Shown: piece after piece, positions 40,854 to 53,671 of the stretch
How positions within the stretch are numbered: the first letter of the stretch is position 1
How the letters are laid out: the number at the start of each line of letters is the position of its first letter
Source: Mansonella perstans
Lineage: Eukaryota; Nematoda; Chromadorea; Rhabditida; Onchocercidae
NCBI GenBank assembly: GCA_037074765.1
Contig: JBAMDO010000198.1
Span: 1 to 64,000, forward strand
Length of the DNA stretch: 64,000 nt
Direction of reading: 5' to 3'
Made by a program: the position numbers and the translations under genes
The notes under the pieces: generated by a model
What the model was told of the DNA's origin: nothing
The model's input: the letters and a program-made list of their open reading frames with translations, nothing else
Database searches by the model: none

Positions 40854-41040
40854 CTAGTCACTGAGATAATTTCCCTGCGTTGGTATTCTAATCTGAATTT
40901 GAAGATTTGGTAATTGAAACATTGAAGTCTTAGGAGTATATTCGGATATCATGGGTTTTTTTGGTCGGAGCAGAAATGGATTTGTATCTTTTTGATGATG
41001 AGTACCAGCATACTGCGCTTCTCTGTTGTAGTCGTCATTT
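40854..41040 (-). CDS. Minus-strand terminal coding exon, gene unidentified
   Basis: After an acceptor-like aagcttag, the frame runs from NDDYNREAQYAGTHHQKDTN through PFLLRPKKPMISEYTPK to a stop after QGNYLSD (TAG at 40854-40856). Amino-acid composition is protein-like and unlike noncoding AT-rich DNA. The upstream exons should lie further right on the minus strand; a plausible but unproven candidate is the Lys/Gln-rich frame at about 41990-42115 (MKGLEQIEYKLFLMKEKARK). No family is recognised. The inverted-repeat right arm lies between these two segments. Confidence 0.45.
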
Positions 41041-41223
41041 CTAAGCTTTATCAATCACTCAAACTTTGTCATAATAAAAAGAATATAAAGATTAGATATT
41101 CTAAACGGAAGGAAATCTTCCTATGCTCACATATAATTATGAATAAGAAATTAGATATAAAACTAATTTTATACCTATAAAACTTTTCGTTTTAGTCACT
41201 TAGCTTTGTCACCTCTCCTTCTT

Positions 41224-41460
41224 CCAGCTCAACGAAGGAGATTACCTCATTGCGAAAAGTATAAAGAAGTGACAATAGCAATTTCCGAATGCAACGATAG
41301 GGATTTGTTAGTTAAAATTAATTTTGTTGTTTGCTTACTGCATAACTCATTTTTTTACTGTTTACCAATTTATTGTATAATTTATACTCTTTTTCTTACT
41401 TGTTCTGAACAAGCAATATTGTGTGAGTACAATATTACAAAGCGAATAAACATCTATTGC
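41224..41460 (-). repeat. Inverted repeat, right arm (237 bp)
   Basis: Reverse-complement copy of 37161-37394. The two arms flank about 3.8 kb that includes exons five to nine of the 380-residue gene and the orphan minus-strand exons. The plus-strand open frame across this arm is probably accidental. Confidence 0.93.
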
Positions 41461-42551
41461 CGACAACAATTACAGAATATACCTTTTCCGATAATCACCA
41501 AACAAAGGAACAAATTTACAATAATGGTTAATAGAATAAATAACTGAAATAAATCGAAGTAACTAATGAGAATTACAAATGACACTAACGGGATTTTATT
41601 ATCACATAACCGGTGGGTTATATTAATTTGCATCTAAAATTTGTCCGAACTTTCATTTGCATCTGGTCTTTTTTTATTTTTGTCAAGCAGAAGTAAAAAT
41701 ATGAACTGCGATGCGAAATTTTAATTGTTATATTTATTTGCAAGTTATAAGATTTGGTGGTTTAAATAATTTTATTCCATTTTATTAGAATATATATAAA
41801 GATATGTTGAAAACTGCAAGGCTTTAAAATCACAAACCTTGGAAGACTGAATTAAATGTTAATCTAAAAAAAAAAAAAAACCTATTTTCCATAAATCATT
41901 GGATACTTTCAAAAAAAGAATATAATCTCAAAAAACAACCCTAAAAATTCCTTAAGCCAACGCCGAAAAAAAAGACTCAAAATTTTGGAATTCAGAAATT
42001 GATTCAAAAATTTAAAAGATGCAAGTGATTGTTTGTGAATGTTTTGTAGCTGTTTTTTGCGGGCCTTTTCTTTCATTAAAAATAATTTATATTCAATTTG
42101 CTCTAGTCCCTTCAATTATGTTTGAACCAACACCGGATCAAAATTATGCAGCTATATTATCATTTCTATGATTTCTATGAAAAATTTCTCGAAAAAGTTA
42201 CTTCTGGAACAACTACTTTCCTAGAATAAATAAGAATAACTTCTCAAAAGCAATTTTTTTTTGGAAAACAATAATTAGCCAGTTTATTTCTATTTCAGAG
42301 TGGATAAGAATATAAGTAGAGTATCATTACTCTAGAAGTGTATGTAAAATATTGCTCACTAAGGTGAGATCAAGTGATTACCTAGCCACATTAAGAGACA
42401 TGTGACAGCGCGCCAACATATAACTTCTTTGGTGACGATGACTAGTGATAATAGTATAATAAATTCGAGATTTGAAGTTAGTAGATAAAGGAAACGTATT
42501 CTAAATTATGGATCACAAGAATCTTGAAATAACTTTTATCACATGTGAGCT

Positions 42552-45072
42552 TTAAGATGATGAATGGTACTGTTGATGATCGTAATGGATAAGTTGTGAT
42601 GGTATTGGATGAATTATGGCATTAAGATGAATTTCATCTTCATCATCCTTACGAATCCTACGCCATTTAGCTCTTCGATTTTGAAACCATGTTTTAATCT
42701 GAAATCATTTTAGAATTTTGTAATTCAAAATGAAAATTTTCGTTCTTTTCTTCAATTCTTATAAATGTATGAAAAAAGAAATATATAAAAAAAAGAAACC
42801 TGTCTTTCAGAAAGTTGCAAATTTTTTGCTAATTTCTTTCGTTCTTGTGATGACAAATACTTATAGTTGTCGAATTTCTGCTCCAGCGCATCTGTTTGTT
42901 CATTTGTAAATCGAATTTGACCACCTTTCGGCTTATGTTGTGATTTCTTCATGTAAGGCTGCAACGAAGGCAGTCGGGAATCCCATCCTGAAAATGATAA
43001 ATTTAAAGATTTAGCTAATACAAGAAACTTGAGAAGAAGTAGATAAGCTGATTTGTTCTTTCATGAAATTTCAACTGCCTAATTCGGTTATGTCCTTACA
43101 GTTAACAAAAAATTCATTGCATTACTTAACAATATTTTGAATAGAGTATTTAGGAAGTATTTTCATGAATCATATAAAATCGCTTATAAATATCTCCTCA
43201 TTGATTAATTAAATCTGCTTGCTAATGAAGTATCATTGTCCTCTTCATGTTGGTCGTTTCACCATACTCACCCATTTCTTTTCATTCCATATAACAACTA
43301 TTCCGGTTTGACTGCTTAAGTGTGGAAAAAGGATAAGGACAAGGTAAACTGAATAAAGATGAAACAAATCAGAACAATGTGATCCGCATCAAAAGCCTCC
43401 CGCATCTATGTTAAACAAACATCGTAAAGTCAGTAAGAAGAATAAGGTAAGATAGCAGAAGTGGTGAAGAGAAAATGCTACTTAGTAGATTTTCGAAGGA
43501 TCAATTATTCTGCAGAAAGAAAACGGTATAATTAAATAGTTAACTATTATACTTCTGAATATTTTCACGAGAGTTTACCAGAAAAACTTAGTCCACTCAA
43601 TTAAATACACCAACCAAAGACAACAAATCATCTTTGACATGCATCCAAATACTGTAGTCGATTAACTACTGCTTATACAATATTAAATTAATCTGCAGTC
43701 ATATAGATGCATTGGATGCGTTGCCGGATTTTTGGACTAATTTTTTAAATGATGATATGAAAAAGAAACACAATTGGAAGAATTATTAATAATCATATAT
43801 TAAGTTAAAATAAATGACACAGTGATATAGTCATGATCACAATGACTACAACTGAGAGAAAATGTCTCATTCGTCAAATCTTGAATATGGGTTGTAGGTT
43901 ATAACTTATAAGTTTCAAAGAACTCTAATCAACAATTCATAGAATTTTAGGAGGAAATTGCTTTGCCAACATCCCAAGTATCGAATGCACAAATGTACTA
44001 AAAAAAAAATATCTTAGAGCACCTATTTTAAGCATTTATTTTGTTTGAGAGAAAAAAACCATTATATCATAATGATAAATGAAATTATTTGTATAATAAT
44101 TAAGCAGCTTAATAACACTCAAAAATTCCCTATAGGTTAAGAATATCTAAAAAATTTATTTTTCACTTGCAAATTTACAATTTTTATTGCCATAGAATTC
44201 AAAATATAGTCTGAATGAAGAAATATCCTATAGGGTTACGCACCGATGACCGGTGGGTAATAATCACTATTAATGTGGCCAACTGGATCTCCAATATGTT
44301 GATTGGCCGTGCTGACATGGTTAACCACTTGATACCATTCCGGCGAACTGAAGTAGCCCATAATGTCAGTCGGACATGCTGCAACCTGCGTGCTTTTGTA
44401 CGATATAAGTCTCTTGCCACAAAATTCTGTTTCCCATGGGGCATCCCTAGAAGCAGCATTTTACAAAAAAAACTTTTCAGATGACAAACCAAAAGTGAAA
44501 AAATGCTCAAAAGATCAATTATTCACTCTCAACAATCAACAAAATTAATTTATAAAAATTTAATGTTTCCATAAGCTTGAATTTTGGCAAGATCTTAACA
44601 CTGCTTAAAATTTAAAGTTTAAAATTTTGGATTTAATCTAATTGGGAAAACTTTCTTGAGCATTCATTATTATAGGTAAATAAAAATTTGCGATACAGAT
44701 GAAATATTTAAGACGAAAAACTATAATCATAATATATCTCTCCTGGGTATCGATAAGATATTTGAGGAATTTTTTCCAATGAACTATTTTATTCTCCGAT
44801 TTCTTTCTAAATACTTGCACATCAATACTTCGTGAAAATTAAGAGATCATCAAGTACAAGACAGTTTCATATTTAAATAAGTAAACAATAATAGCTATTG
44901 TGAGATGGAACAGATGAATACTTGAAGCTTTTGAGAAAATTCCAAAGAATGACGTAAATTTCATTAATAAAAGTTCAGGAGAAAAGAGGAAGAAAATGAA
45001 TTCGAACCTGACTGATGATAGCTGTTTGGTGACTTTAGTTGGTTGCAGTAAATTATGAACAAAAAAAGCCAT
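42552..45072 (-). CDS. pha-2: HHEX-type homeobox transcription factor (PHA-2 orthologue)
   Basis: DNA-binding transcription factor; the C. elegans HHEX orthologue PHA-2 is needed for pharynx development. Four minus-strand exons: 45072-45008, 44446-44244, 42987-42800, 42698-42552; 200 residues with all phases matching. The homeodomain (about 110-169) reads KGGQIRFTNEQTDALEQKF, YLSSQERKKLAKNLQLSERQ, then IKTWFQNRRAKWRRIRK; the KGGQ.RF start and NLQLSERQ are characteristic of HHEX. The intron between Q and I lies at the common homeobox site between positions 44 and 45. The first exon encodes MAFFVHNLLQPTK, an Eh1-like motif expected to bind Groucho/TLE corepressors. The tail is short and His/Ser-rich, without the long acidic C-terminus of vertebrate HHEX. 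The ATG is one base after an acceptor-like ccgtag. Confidence 0.93.
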
Positions 45073-47798
45073 CCTACGGATTGGAAATTGTTGAATTTTA
45101 TTCAGATATTTGAAGCAAAATTTTTTTTTTGCGTACAGAAATATCATACAGTAGTTATATTTAAAAGATCGAAGAATTTAGCTATTACTGGTTATGATCG
45201 ATTGTTGTGTTGAGAAATTATTTCTGCAAGGGCGGGATCAAATTAGACTCCAAGTATCAGCACATCAAGGCGGAGTTGATGGAAACTTGATTCACCACCG
45301 ATAATACCGTACACACATTTACATACAAACGCATACATATATTTACGATGTGAAAAAGGCGAACAAAGGTTTAAAATGACTGCTATATATGCACACATAC
45401 AGATACACACAAATAGTATAATGCTTCTTGTTTTTTTTTAAATTCAGATTTTATTCAAACTTTTTTTACCACATCAAAGGATGACAGTTTACTGTACCAT
45501 TGCCATTATTCACTACTATCAATAAAATTATTACTATCACTATATTTCATAGTTGTTACTTTATCAGTACTACAGTTCTCAGTGTCAACATCATTCTTTG
45601 ATCAATTGACTATTATTTTAAACAATTAACTCCTTGCTTTTTTGGCAATTCCAGAAAATCGAGCGATATAATGTATTGATTCTTGTCAGATTTTAATATC
45701 TTGAACTCATTTTAAAGTATTTTTTTTAATAGAACTTTGCAAATATGCAAGATTTATTAAGTATATAGTTTGGGAACGAAAATTAAAATATTCTTAGATT
45801 GCTTTATTCAAGCGTAAAATCCATAAGATCTAGAGTCATCAGTTTAAGATCTTTTTTGACCATGCTCACAAATGAAATTCGAAAGTATTTACAAAATGTT
45901 TCATGCGAAGGTATTGCGAAGGAAAAGAAAAATTCACCAATTGTGAAATTCCAGGCAAATCCAAGTGGTGTTTCGCTCGAGGACGCTTTTTTCTTTTCAT
46001 TTTTTTCAAATTTAAAATGAACATATTACGGATAAATTAAAGAACAAATGTATATTTGAATTATTTGCACACTATGGTATCTAGTAATGATTACCACCTG
46101 TCTATCTTGTCATTGAAGATACATTTTCTGATTGAATTTTGTCGATAAAAAGAACATTAGTGCAGATACTGAAATTAATGGTGAGCTGCGACACTTCACA
46201 AGTACTTCAAAATAGTACTAAATAGCATTCTTACTGGAAGTTAGTCTTATTCACCTTGTTCTGCAAAGTTTATCAAAAATTACTATACAGATTTTCCAGT
46301 CTTAACTAGCTTCAACATCAACTTATCTCCACTTATCTTACAACTTTCTCTTAGCACAATCATATATATGCTTTATTTGGATGAAGTTAAGTATCACTCA
46401 ATGGCAATCACGAAGTTTTTTTTGATAAAATCAAGAGGAAAATTGATGACAAGATGATATCTACCGGTTATTGTTCTCAGTGTAAATTAATCTGTGTCAT
46501 CATCATATTTATACATTATCTTCTTCATCCCTACTTTCCCTGTCTTTTAAACTGTAGCTAGTTACATGCTTTTATTAGCTAAACAATTTTATCTTGAAAG
46601 ATCATCCAAGTAACTTATTTATTCTGTGCCTATAATAATAATTGATTTATATCTTTTGATTCAAAAAATGTAATTTTTTATTTGAGAAGGTTGCGGCGAT
46701 ATGGAAATTTTTCTTGTAAAACTTTTTATTAAATCAATTATTTGATAATGGAATATCGACATAACAAATGCCTTCTGAAATAATAAATGGGATTTTTCTA
46801 TCATTTAATATTTAATGTTTGAATTTCCCATAAATTTTTATTAAAATTTTATCAAAATTAATGAACAAGGGTTATACAAAAATGGAAACAATAAAAAAAT
46901 TTTAATACTATAAATGTAAAACATCCTCAAATGATGTATAGTTCAAAACAAATCTAACATAAATAATAAAATACTTTTAGCAGATCAAATTTAAACTTTA
47001 TGAAATGCAACGAAATTTCAAATTTACGGGAAAATTTAGTGAATACAAATTGATCTAAATTTTTCAAAATCCGGGAAAATGAGTACACTTTAGGTAATGT
47101 ATTGTGCCGTATAATTTAGTTCTCCATTAGCTTGAAATTTTCTTTTGTTCCAAACAGAACTTCTTTATTACTACTTCAAAATTCGATTTCTATTTTAGGA
47201 AATGGAGAATTGATTTGAGTGCAAATTTCAATTGATCACCATATTATCCTTTTAATTTTTTTTCCTAATCTTCGAATTAACCCTCTAATTTTTTTTTTTT
47301 TTTTTATTGCTAATTACAGTTACAGCATAAACCATTAACGATTTTAGTTGCTATAACTCTGATTAGTTGAAAAAGAAATAACGGAAACAATTTATATGAT
47401 TAGAAAACATGGGAGGTCGTTGCTAGGTGAAGAAGCAAGCAGCTTAAAGCTGCTATGTCCATTGCACGCATGATACATATGCACGCAGCTGCAGTTAACC
47501 TATTGCATTTACCTTTGCTATTACTGCTTTTTATCTGTTATTTTTTAAAATCCGCCATTTTAATTTGTACAGTGTTCAATAACAATGTGGAAATGCTCAT
47601 TAATTTAGGATACGCAAGTGCCTGAAGATTTTAAATGTGTCTTTCTTTTTAAGAAAAAAGAGAAAAAATAATTTCAAACTTTTAGATTTTAAATCATTTA
47701 CTACACATTAATTTGCCGGTCGATTTAAGCCTGAAAATTGATGAAAATTTAAAATTTATAATTTTTCTTTTTTTTAGATATCAACGTTATGATCTGTG
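45073..47798. other. Divergent intergenic region between pha-2 and the 730-residue gene
   Basis: About 2.7 kb, expected to contain the upstream control regions of both genes. A plus-strand frame from ATG 45862 to 46020 (start MLTNEIRKYLQNVSCEG) is protein-like but has no splice or family support. A T-run occurs near 47290-47306. Just before 47799 there is a polypyrimidine tract ending in tttttttag, and a short out-of-frame upstream ATG at 47789. Confidence 0.4.
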
Positions 47799-50700
47799 AT
47801 GTCGATTCCTGAAAATATTCCTGCTTCATTTCCTGCTTATTTCGAAAATTTGTGGAAAATTATTAGAAAAGACCCATTTTCGGATCGATCAATTGATTTC
47901 GCTCGACTAATTGCAGCTTATTATCTTGGTTATCCATTACTTGCATCAAGAAAGACAGGTTCACTTCCATCGCTTTACGAATGGCCTAAATCATCCTCAG
48001 GTTATTGACTTGCAATTTTTTTACAGTAATTAGTTTAAATAAGACTTTTTTATTAATTCCAAGTAATAGCAAATATTTGATATAAACTGTGAGAAGCATA
48101 TAAATTTGCTAAAGATGTTTTTACAAATTTTAATCCGTTTTGAAGAGATGTTAATTTTCATGTTAAAAAGTGAACACTTTGGTGAATTTTGTAGAAATAA
48201 ATTCGGATGAAGTTGTGCTACTGAAGCGAGTTGACATTGCAAAAACAATATCAAGTATATGCAACGAGCGTACACCGCCAATACTTCTGTGGGCTTGTGG
48301 TCATCACATTGAGGCCATTTATTATTGCGATCAATTTCGTGACCTAAAATCACAAGCGATGCTACGATTTCTTGAAGAACAGTTATCAGGGTTCATTCTT
48401 TGAGATACATTTTACAAAGAATAATCATCATTTGATAGTTTTTTCTTTATTCCTATAGTAAATATTCTTGTAACCACAGTATCTAAATACTAAAATTCGT
48501 TACCAAAATTGTTGATTGAGGAAACTTACACCAATATTATGAAGACAAATATGGATAACGGATCAGCCTGTTTAAGTCTTCGCTTATTTACATAATGCTA
48601 TCAAATCGCGCACTGGTCATTTATGGATAATTAATAAAACAACAAACAGTATGATGTAATAATATTGACATAATGAGAGAGAGAGCTATATGACCTTACC
48701 AAATCAACGGAGAAAATAATAGTAAACATCTCAGCTATTGAGATTGCAGAAGTTATTAAAAATTTAACAAAATTTATTCTAATTATTTGAAATTTTATTA
48801 ATAATTTTGTAATGAAAAAGGAAGAGAACTTTGTTTTATCATTTCAGGCTTAAACTTCTGCAAACGTTTTGTGAAGGGCGCATTGAAATGGCTTTCAATG
48901 AATTGAATAACTTAGATGAGACAATAGAATACGGAAGTGTGCAAAATATGCAATTTTTATGGGGTAAATTAGCTGTTTCATTGCTTCAAATGGATGCTAT
49001 TGCAGATACAGAAGCGGTAAATTTACTACTTGATCGGATATTGGTAACAATGTACAATGTACATGAAATATTGCCTTTATTTGTAAGTGGTGAAATATCG
49101 GTAAGTTATTTGGCAAAGAGACTCCCGAATAAGCTAATCTCGAAAGTAAAATTTAGTGCTAATTCAAGATGTAAATTAATTAATTAGTAGATTTATTGAT
49201 ATACAATATTAGCACAAATTTACTTCAATATACAAATGAGCGATTTTTGTTCGTTGTTTCCTATCAATGAAATGTTAACTTTTTTTTTTTTTTTTTTTTG
49301 TAGTTACCACGACCGCCTGTTTATATGTGTACCACTTTCGTGAATTTCGGCAAAGAGCGAAACTGCTATATTCGTTTATGGATTCTTATCCAAGCTTATG
49401 CACACTTATTATCTAATGCTAATGTATTGCTCATTTGTATCGAACATTTTTGTTGGAATTTCTTGAAAATAAATGCCAAATGTGAAGTAAGAGATTAGTT
49501 TCATTATTGCTAAAAATTAATGTCTTGAATTTTGATCTTAGCGTAATTTGTTCGTGTTGCAGGTAATAATGAACAACATTAATTAATCCATTGAAGATTT
49601 TTCGTCTTTAATGGTTTATATTCAATGGATTGTCAAACTTTTATTAGGATTTAGATGTTTTGAAATTTGAGATATTTTCTTGATTTTTGAACTGGTTACT
49701 TTTTAGAGTGTATCCGTTTAAGTAAAAATACTTGAAAGTGAAAATTAACTTATTGTTAGTATTTTGGGAAACAGCAAAGATATGAAAACATCCGTGGTGT
49801 AAAATCTCGATCAAAGTCAATTTCTTATTGGATTCATAGCTTCTCAAAATTTATTCTCATTGTATTGCGCCTTATAACCCGTGATGCTGCCACGATAGAA
49901 CATCGAAATGTGTCTAGCGTAAGAAATTTGAAATTTCTTAAAATTTCAAACATTTTTGATCTTCAATAAAATTAATTCTTTATAATTTATCATTTTAATT
50001 AATAATGAAATAATTTTGTAATTCAATTTCTTTTTTATATATTTCTTTCAGAATCAAATAAAAAAAGCAATCAATAAATATTACAACTTATTGAATGGCA
50101 GCGAATGCAACAATGACGATGATTTATTAATCAAGTATGATCATTGTTTCATTTCCAGAAACACTCTTAAATTCTTTATTCCTTATTAAACAACTTCAAT
50201 ACTATATAATTTTTGTTGCTTTATTGTTTTTTTTTCATCATTATCATAATGTTTGATAATGTATCGTTGCTGCATTGGTGCAGTACACTGAATTTATAGC
50301 TCTAAATTTGATATTTACAAGAATTTGTCAGCAATTTTTTTCTCAAACAAATTGACGACGATGAGAAAAATGAACGACGGAATAATAACAGGAAAGATCA
50401 AATCGTTATAATATAATCTTATGTTTTCCCTTCTTACTTTCAATAATCAATTAAGTTATCAATTGGAAACCTCAGAATTTCATCACCCATGTTTAAAAAA
50501 AAAATTTAGCTAAAATTTCAAATAAGTCTCAAATGGGCCAATTATGTGTTTTACTTTTGTATCATTGTATCTTTTATTAATATTGCTAGATGATTCTTTT
50601 CGGATTTTCAGATGGATAAAAGAAGCTGATCAATACGATTTTGAACAATTAAACCATTTATTCGATTATTTGTCTACATTTCATTCATCATTTGCGCATA

Positions 50701-52176
50701 TGAATGAATTTTGTCCCGAAAATATTACTTGCTGGCGAAATCACTTGCTCAAAGAAGTGGTTGAGTTAATTTTCATCAATTAATTATTGGTGGTCCAACA
50801 AATTCAACAAATACAACAAATCCTGTTGTTGTATTTACATGCAGCTTAAAATTTCAGCATTCAAAAAGTTGAAATTTATGTTTAAAACAAAAATCTCACG
50901 GTAACATTAAATTTGCTTAAATCTACTACTACTTATTAATTATTGCAGGTACTTCAAGAGGATTTAAACAAGAGTGAAATGCAACAAGATGTACAAATAA
51001 ATACTGCAGTTCGGACAAAGGTTATTTAAATTAAATTTCCGACTTTATTTTTTCAATTTTAAACTTTACAAATGCTATTGTTCATTGCAAAACAGTATTG
51101 CTGAGAGAGGAATTGATAGATTATACATTCTATGCTTTATGTTAGCTTATTCAAGAGTTTTTTTTGCTCTTTTTAATATTCATCAAAGTTTTTCGCTGAT
51201 AATGACAATAAATAAGACATTTATTCTTATTTTCAAAAAAATTTCGAAGACTTAGTTTAAGGTATCAGACGGAGTATTGATAAGAGCGGAATACATAGCA
51301 CGTTGTTGGTCATATCCAACATATGTCGCTGATGAGGAATTGTTAGCAATGAATTTGAGGCTATATCCTTCCGAATTTGTTCATTGTACTACCGCAAGTA
51401 TTGCTACTTCTTCATTGAAAAACTTGCGAAGAATGGAATTCGGATCAGGAATATTATATCATTCGTCGCGTGATACTCGACCTTACGTTCAGCATCTTGT
51501 TACAATCACATCACGTTCTTTTCCAACTGTTACACATCATTTAAAATCTAAGGATACAGCGGTCATTGACAAGATGGATTCCTGGAGGAAACTTGATGGT
51601 GCAATGCAGAAAGTGAACGCAATGATTGATGAAGTTGAACAGGAACTTCGAAGTACCTCATCATATGTAAAAACTTTGCTGAATAACAAGCCAATGATGG
51701 TATTTGCTAAAAATGCAACAAATGCAACAAGTGGAAGTGATGAGATATCATCTTCTAACATTAGCAGCATATCATTAAGCCGGAAATCGGCAACACCATT
51801 CGTTACTGAACAATGCAACTTTATCAATGATGGTCGTTATTCACTTGATTCAAATCGTGAACCAGAATGCAATTTAGAAATAGAAAAGCTAAATTTAAAT
51901 TTGCTATCACCTCAACCAACTGTTCGTAATACTGCTGTATGTACTATGTTCGCATCAACAACAAAAGCCTCACACGCATCTCCGGTTATGTCAGATTCGT
52001 TACGTTCGGTTGCTACAACAACACCACTACCAGTATGGTTGAAATTACTACCAGTTAAACAAAAAAATTTTCTCCTGTCGCTTACTCCAACGATTAATCA
52101 AACAAAAGGTAGCATATTTCCATATCTAGGATTGCAGGATTATTGTATCCAAATATTGTTAAGGCATGAATATTAA
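47799..52176 (+). CDS. Orphan 730-residue protein, nine exons
   Basis: Not recognised. Nine exons with consistent phases: 47799-48000, 48195-48390, 48848-49100, 49304-49486, 49775-49918, 50052-50134, 50612-50756, 50949-51020, 51262-52176. The first 425 residues look mainly alpha-helical and Leu-rich, with patches such as FPAYFENLWKIIRKDPFSD, ILLWACGHHIEAIYYCD, LLQTFCEGRIEMAFNELNN and WIHSFSKFILIVLRLIT; this could be a helical-repeat scaffold. The last exon (305 codons) adds a conserved-looking segment, a short coiled-coil (KVNAMIDEVEQELRS), and a Ser/Thr-rich disordered part with SSNISSISLSRKSATP, then LPVWLKLLPVKQKNFLLSLT near the end. No signal peptide or clear membrane span. The ATG follows an acceptor-like AG by 21 bases, with an out-of-frame ATG between. 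Confidence 0.8.
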
Positions 52177-53671
52177 ATATATGTATGATAAAAAAAATCG
52201 CTGATTTTAGATGTTTAAATTTGTATCTGTGAAGTTGTGTATAAATTGAGAAATCTTGTTCACACGAACGAAAATTTTTTATTCAGCCAATATGACAGAG
52301 TTTCATTCCAGAAACGAATGAAGATGACAATGTTCCAAAAATTCAACTAACACAAATGAAAATATTGGAGGAGATGAGTGAAAAAAAGCAACTACGCCCA
52401 AATAATTTGAAATTTCAGCTCATTACAACGATTTCTTCCACTCAAACTCTATGATTATTATTAGATTGAAATGATGTACAAAAATGCCGAAAGTAATGTT
52501 TGTAAATAGAGCATGAACTATTCGTAAGAGTATCGCCATTGTGCAATGTCATTTAGACTGGTTATTTAAATTTTTTCTTTCATCACTGTAACGAAGACTA
52601 AAAAAAAGTGCCTGATCATCTTGTGCAATGTATTCCTGGAAGTGCCGTTTCCATAAAACCGGTAAGGTGATATATGCAAAAACCGTCTGCAAAAGTGTCA
52701 CCGTTCAAAACTCAATCAACTGATTACATGGATATAATTAAAACTTTATTTATAAAAATTTTAAAGTCTGATGTAATTGCTATGAAATTTGTTGAATCAT
52801 TTATTTAGTATCGCCAAACTAAAAATGATAATACTTCATTTGCATCATTGATTAATTGACTGATTAAGAGAAAGTTTGCATACATCTATCGATTAACTAC
52901 AATTAGCAATAATTAAAAACGTGAATACATATGGACTAGAATACTTCAACACTAATAATAGCTATTTACGGAATATTATGGAATGATAAATTAGGCTAAC
53001 AAAAGGTAATTGTTGAAAATAAATCTACACATATCAATCGGGATGTACAAAGATCAAGTTGAATTTTACTTTTTTTTTTAATTTTTCTAAAATAATTCTT
53101 GTTTCATGATATTAACTTTCAGACTTTAAATACAATTGGAAGTTTTTTTTAGTAATTGATCATTTGAAATAAAAAAAATTCCTGGATGCAAAGAATTGTA
53201 CTGTGTGTAAGAGACAAACATCACGAACTACTGAACTTAACAGAGTCTAATACAAATAATACACCGAAGATAAGTGGTATAAGTGATACTATAAACGATA
53301 CAATTTTTTCATTCAGTTTCATGAATCATGTAATTGAATAGCTGGCAAAGATTTTTTTTTTTAATCCAAATATTTTTTTTTGCAAAACTATGTTAAATAT
53401 TGTACAGAATACTTCCAAAAAATTTAAGTTATTTTAAATAAATCAGAATAAATTTCCTAGGGATCGAAAATTATGAAAGTCGTCAAAGTGATAAATTTTC
53501 TAATTTTGTGTCACATTATATTGACTTCTGGACTTTATACTACGACTCCAAATTTTTTTTCAATATTTTGCTCATTTGCAATGTAAAACAAAAAAACTCT
53601 TTAAAATGTATTTTCATGACGTAAAAAAAAAAGTCAGGCGTGCCGCATTCGTCGATACTGCTGATCGGATT
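52177..53671. other. Convergent intergenic region (730-residue gene / choline acetyltransferase)
   Basis: About 1.5 kb holding the 3' UTRs of two convergent genes. AT-rich with A and T runs; no open frame or repeat of note. Confidence 0.5.

Noticed and set aside
44215..44484. 89-codon plus-strand frame
   Set aside because: Opposite pha-2 exon two, whose minus-strand reading joins in phase to both neighbours.
51537..51827. 96-codon minus-strand frame
   Set aside because: Lies entirely opposite the large last exon of the 730-residue gene and has no independent support.
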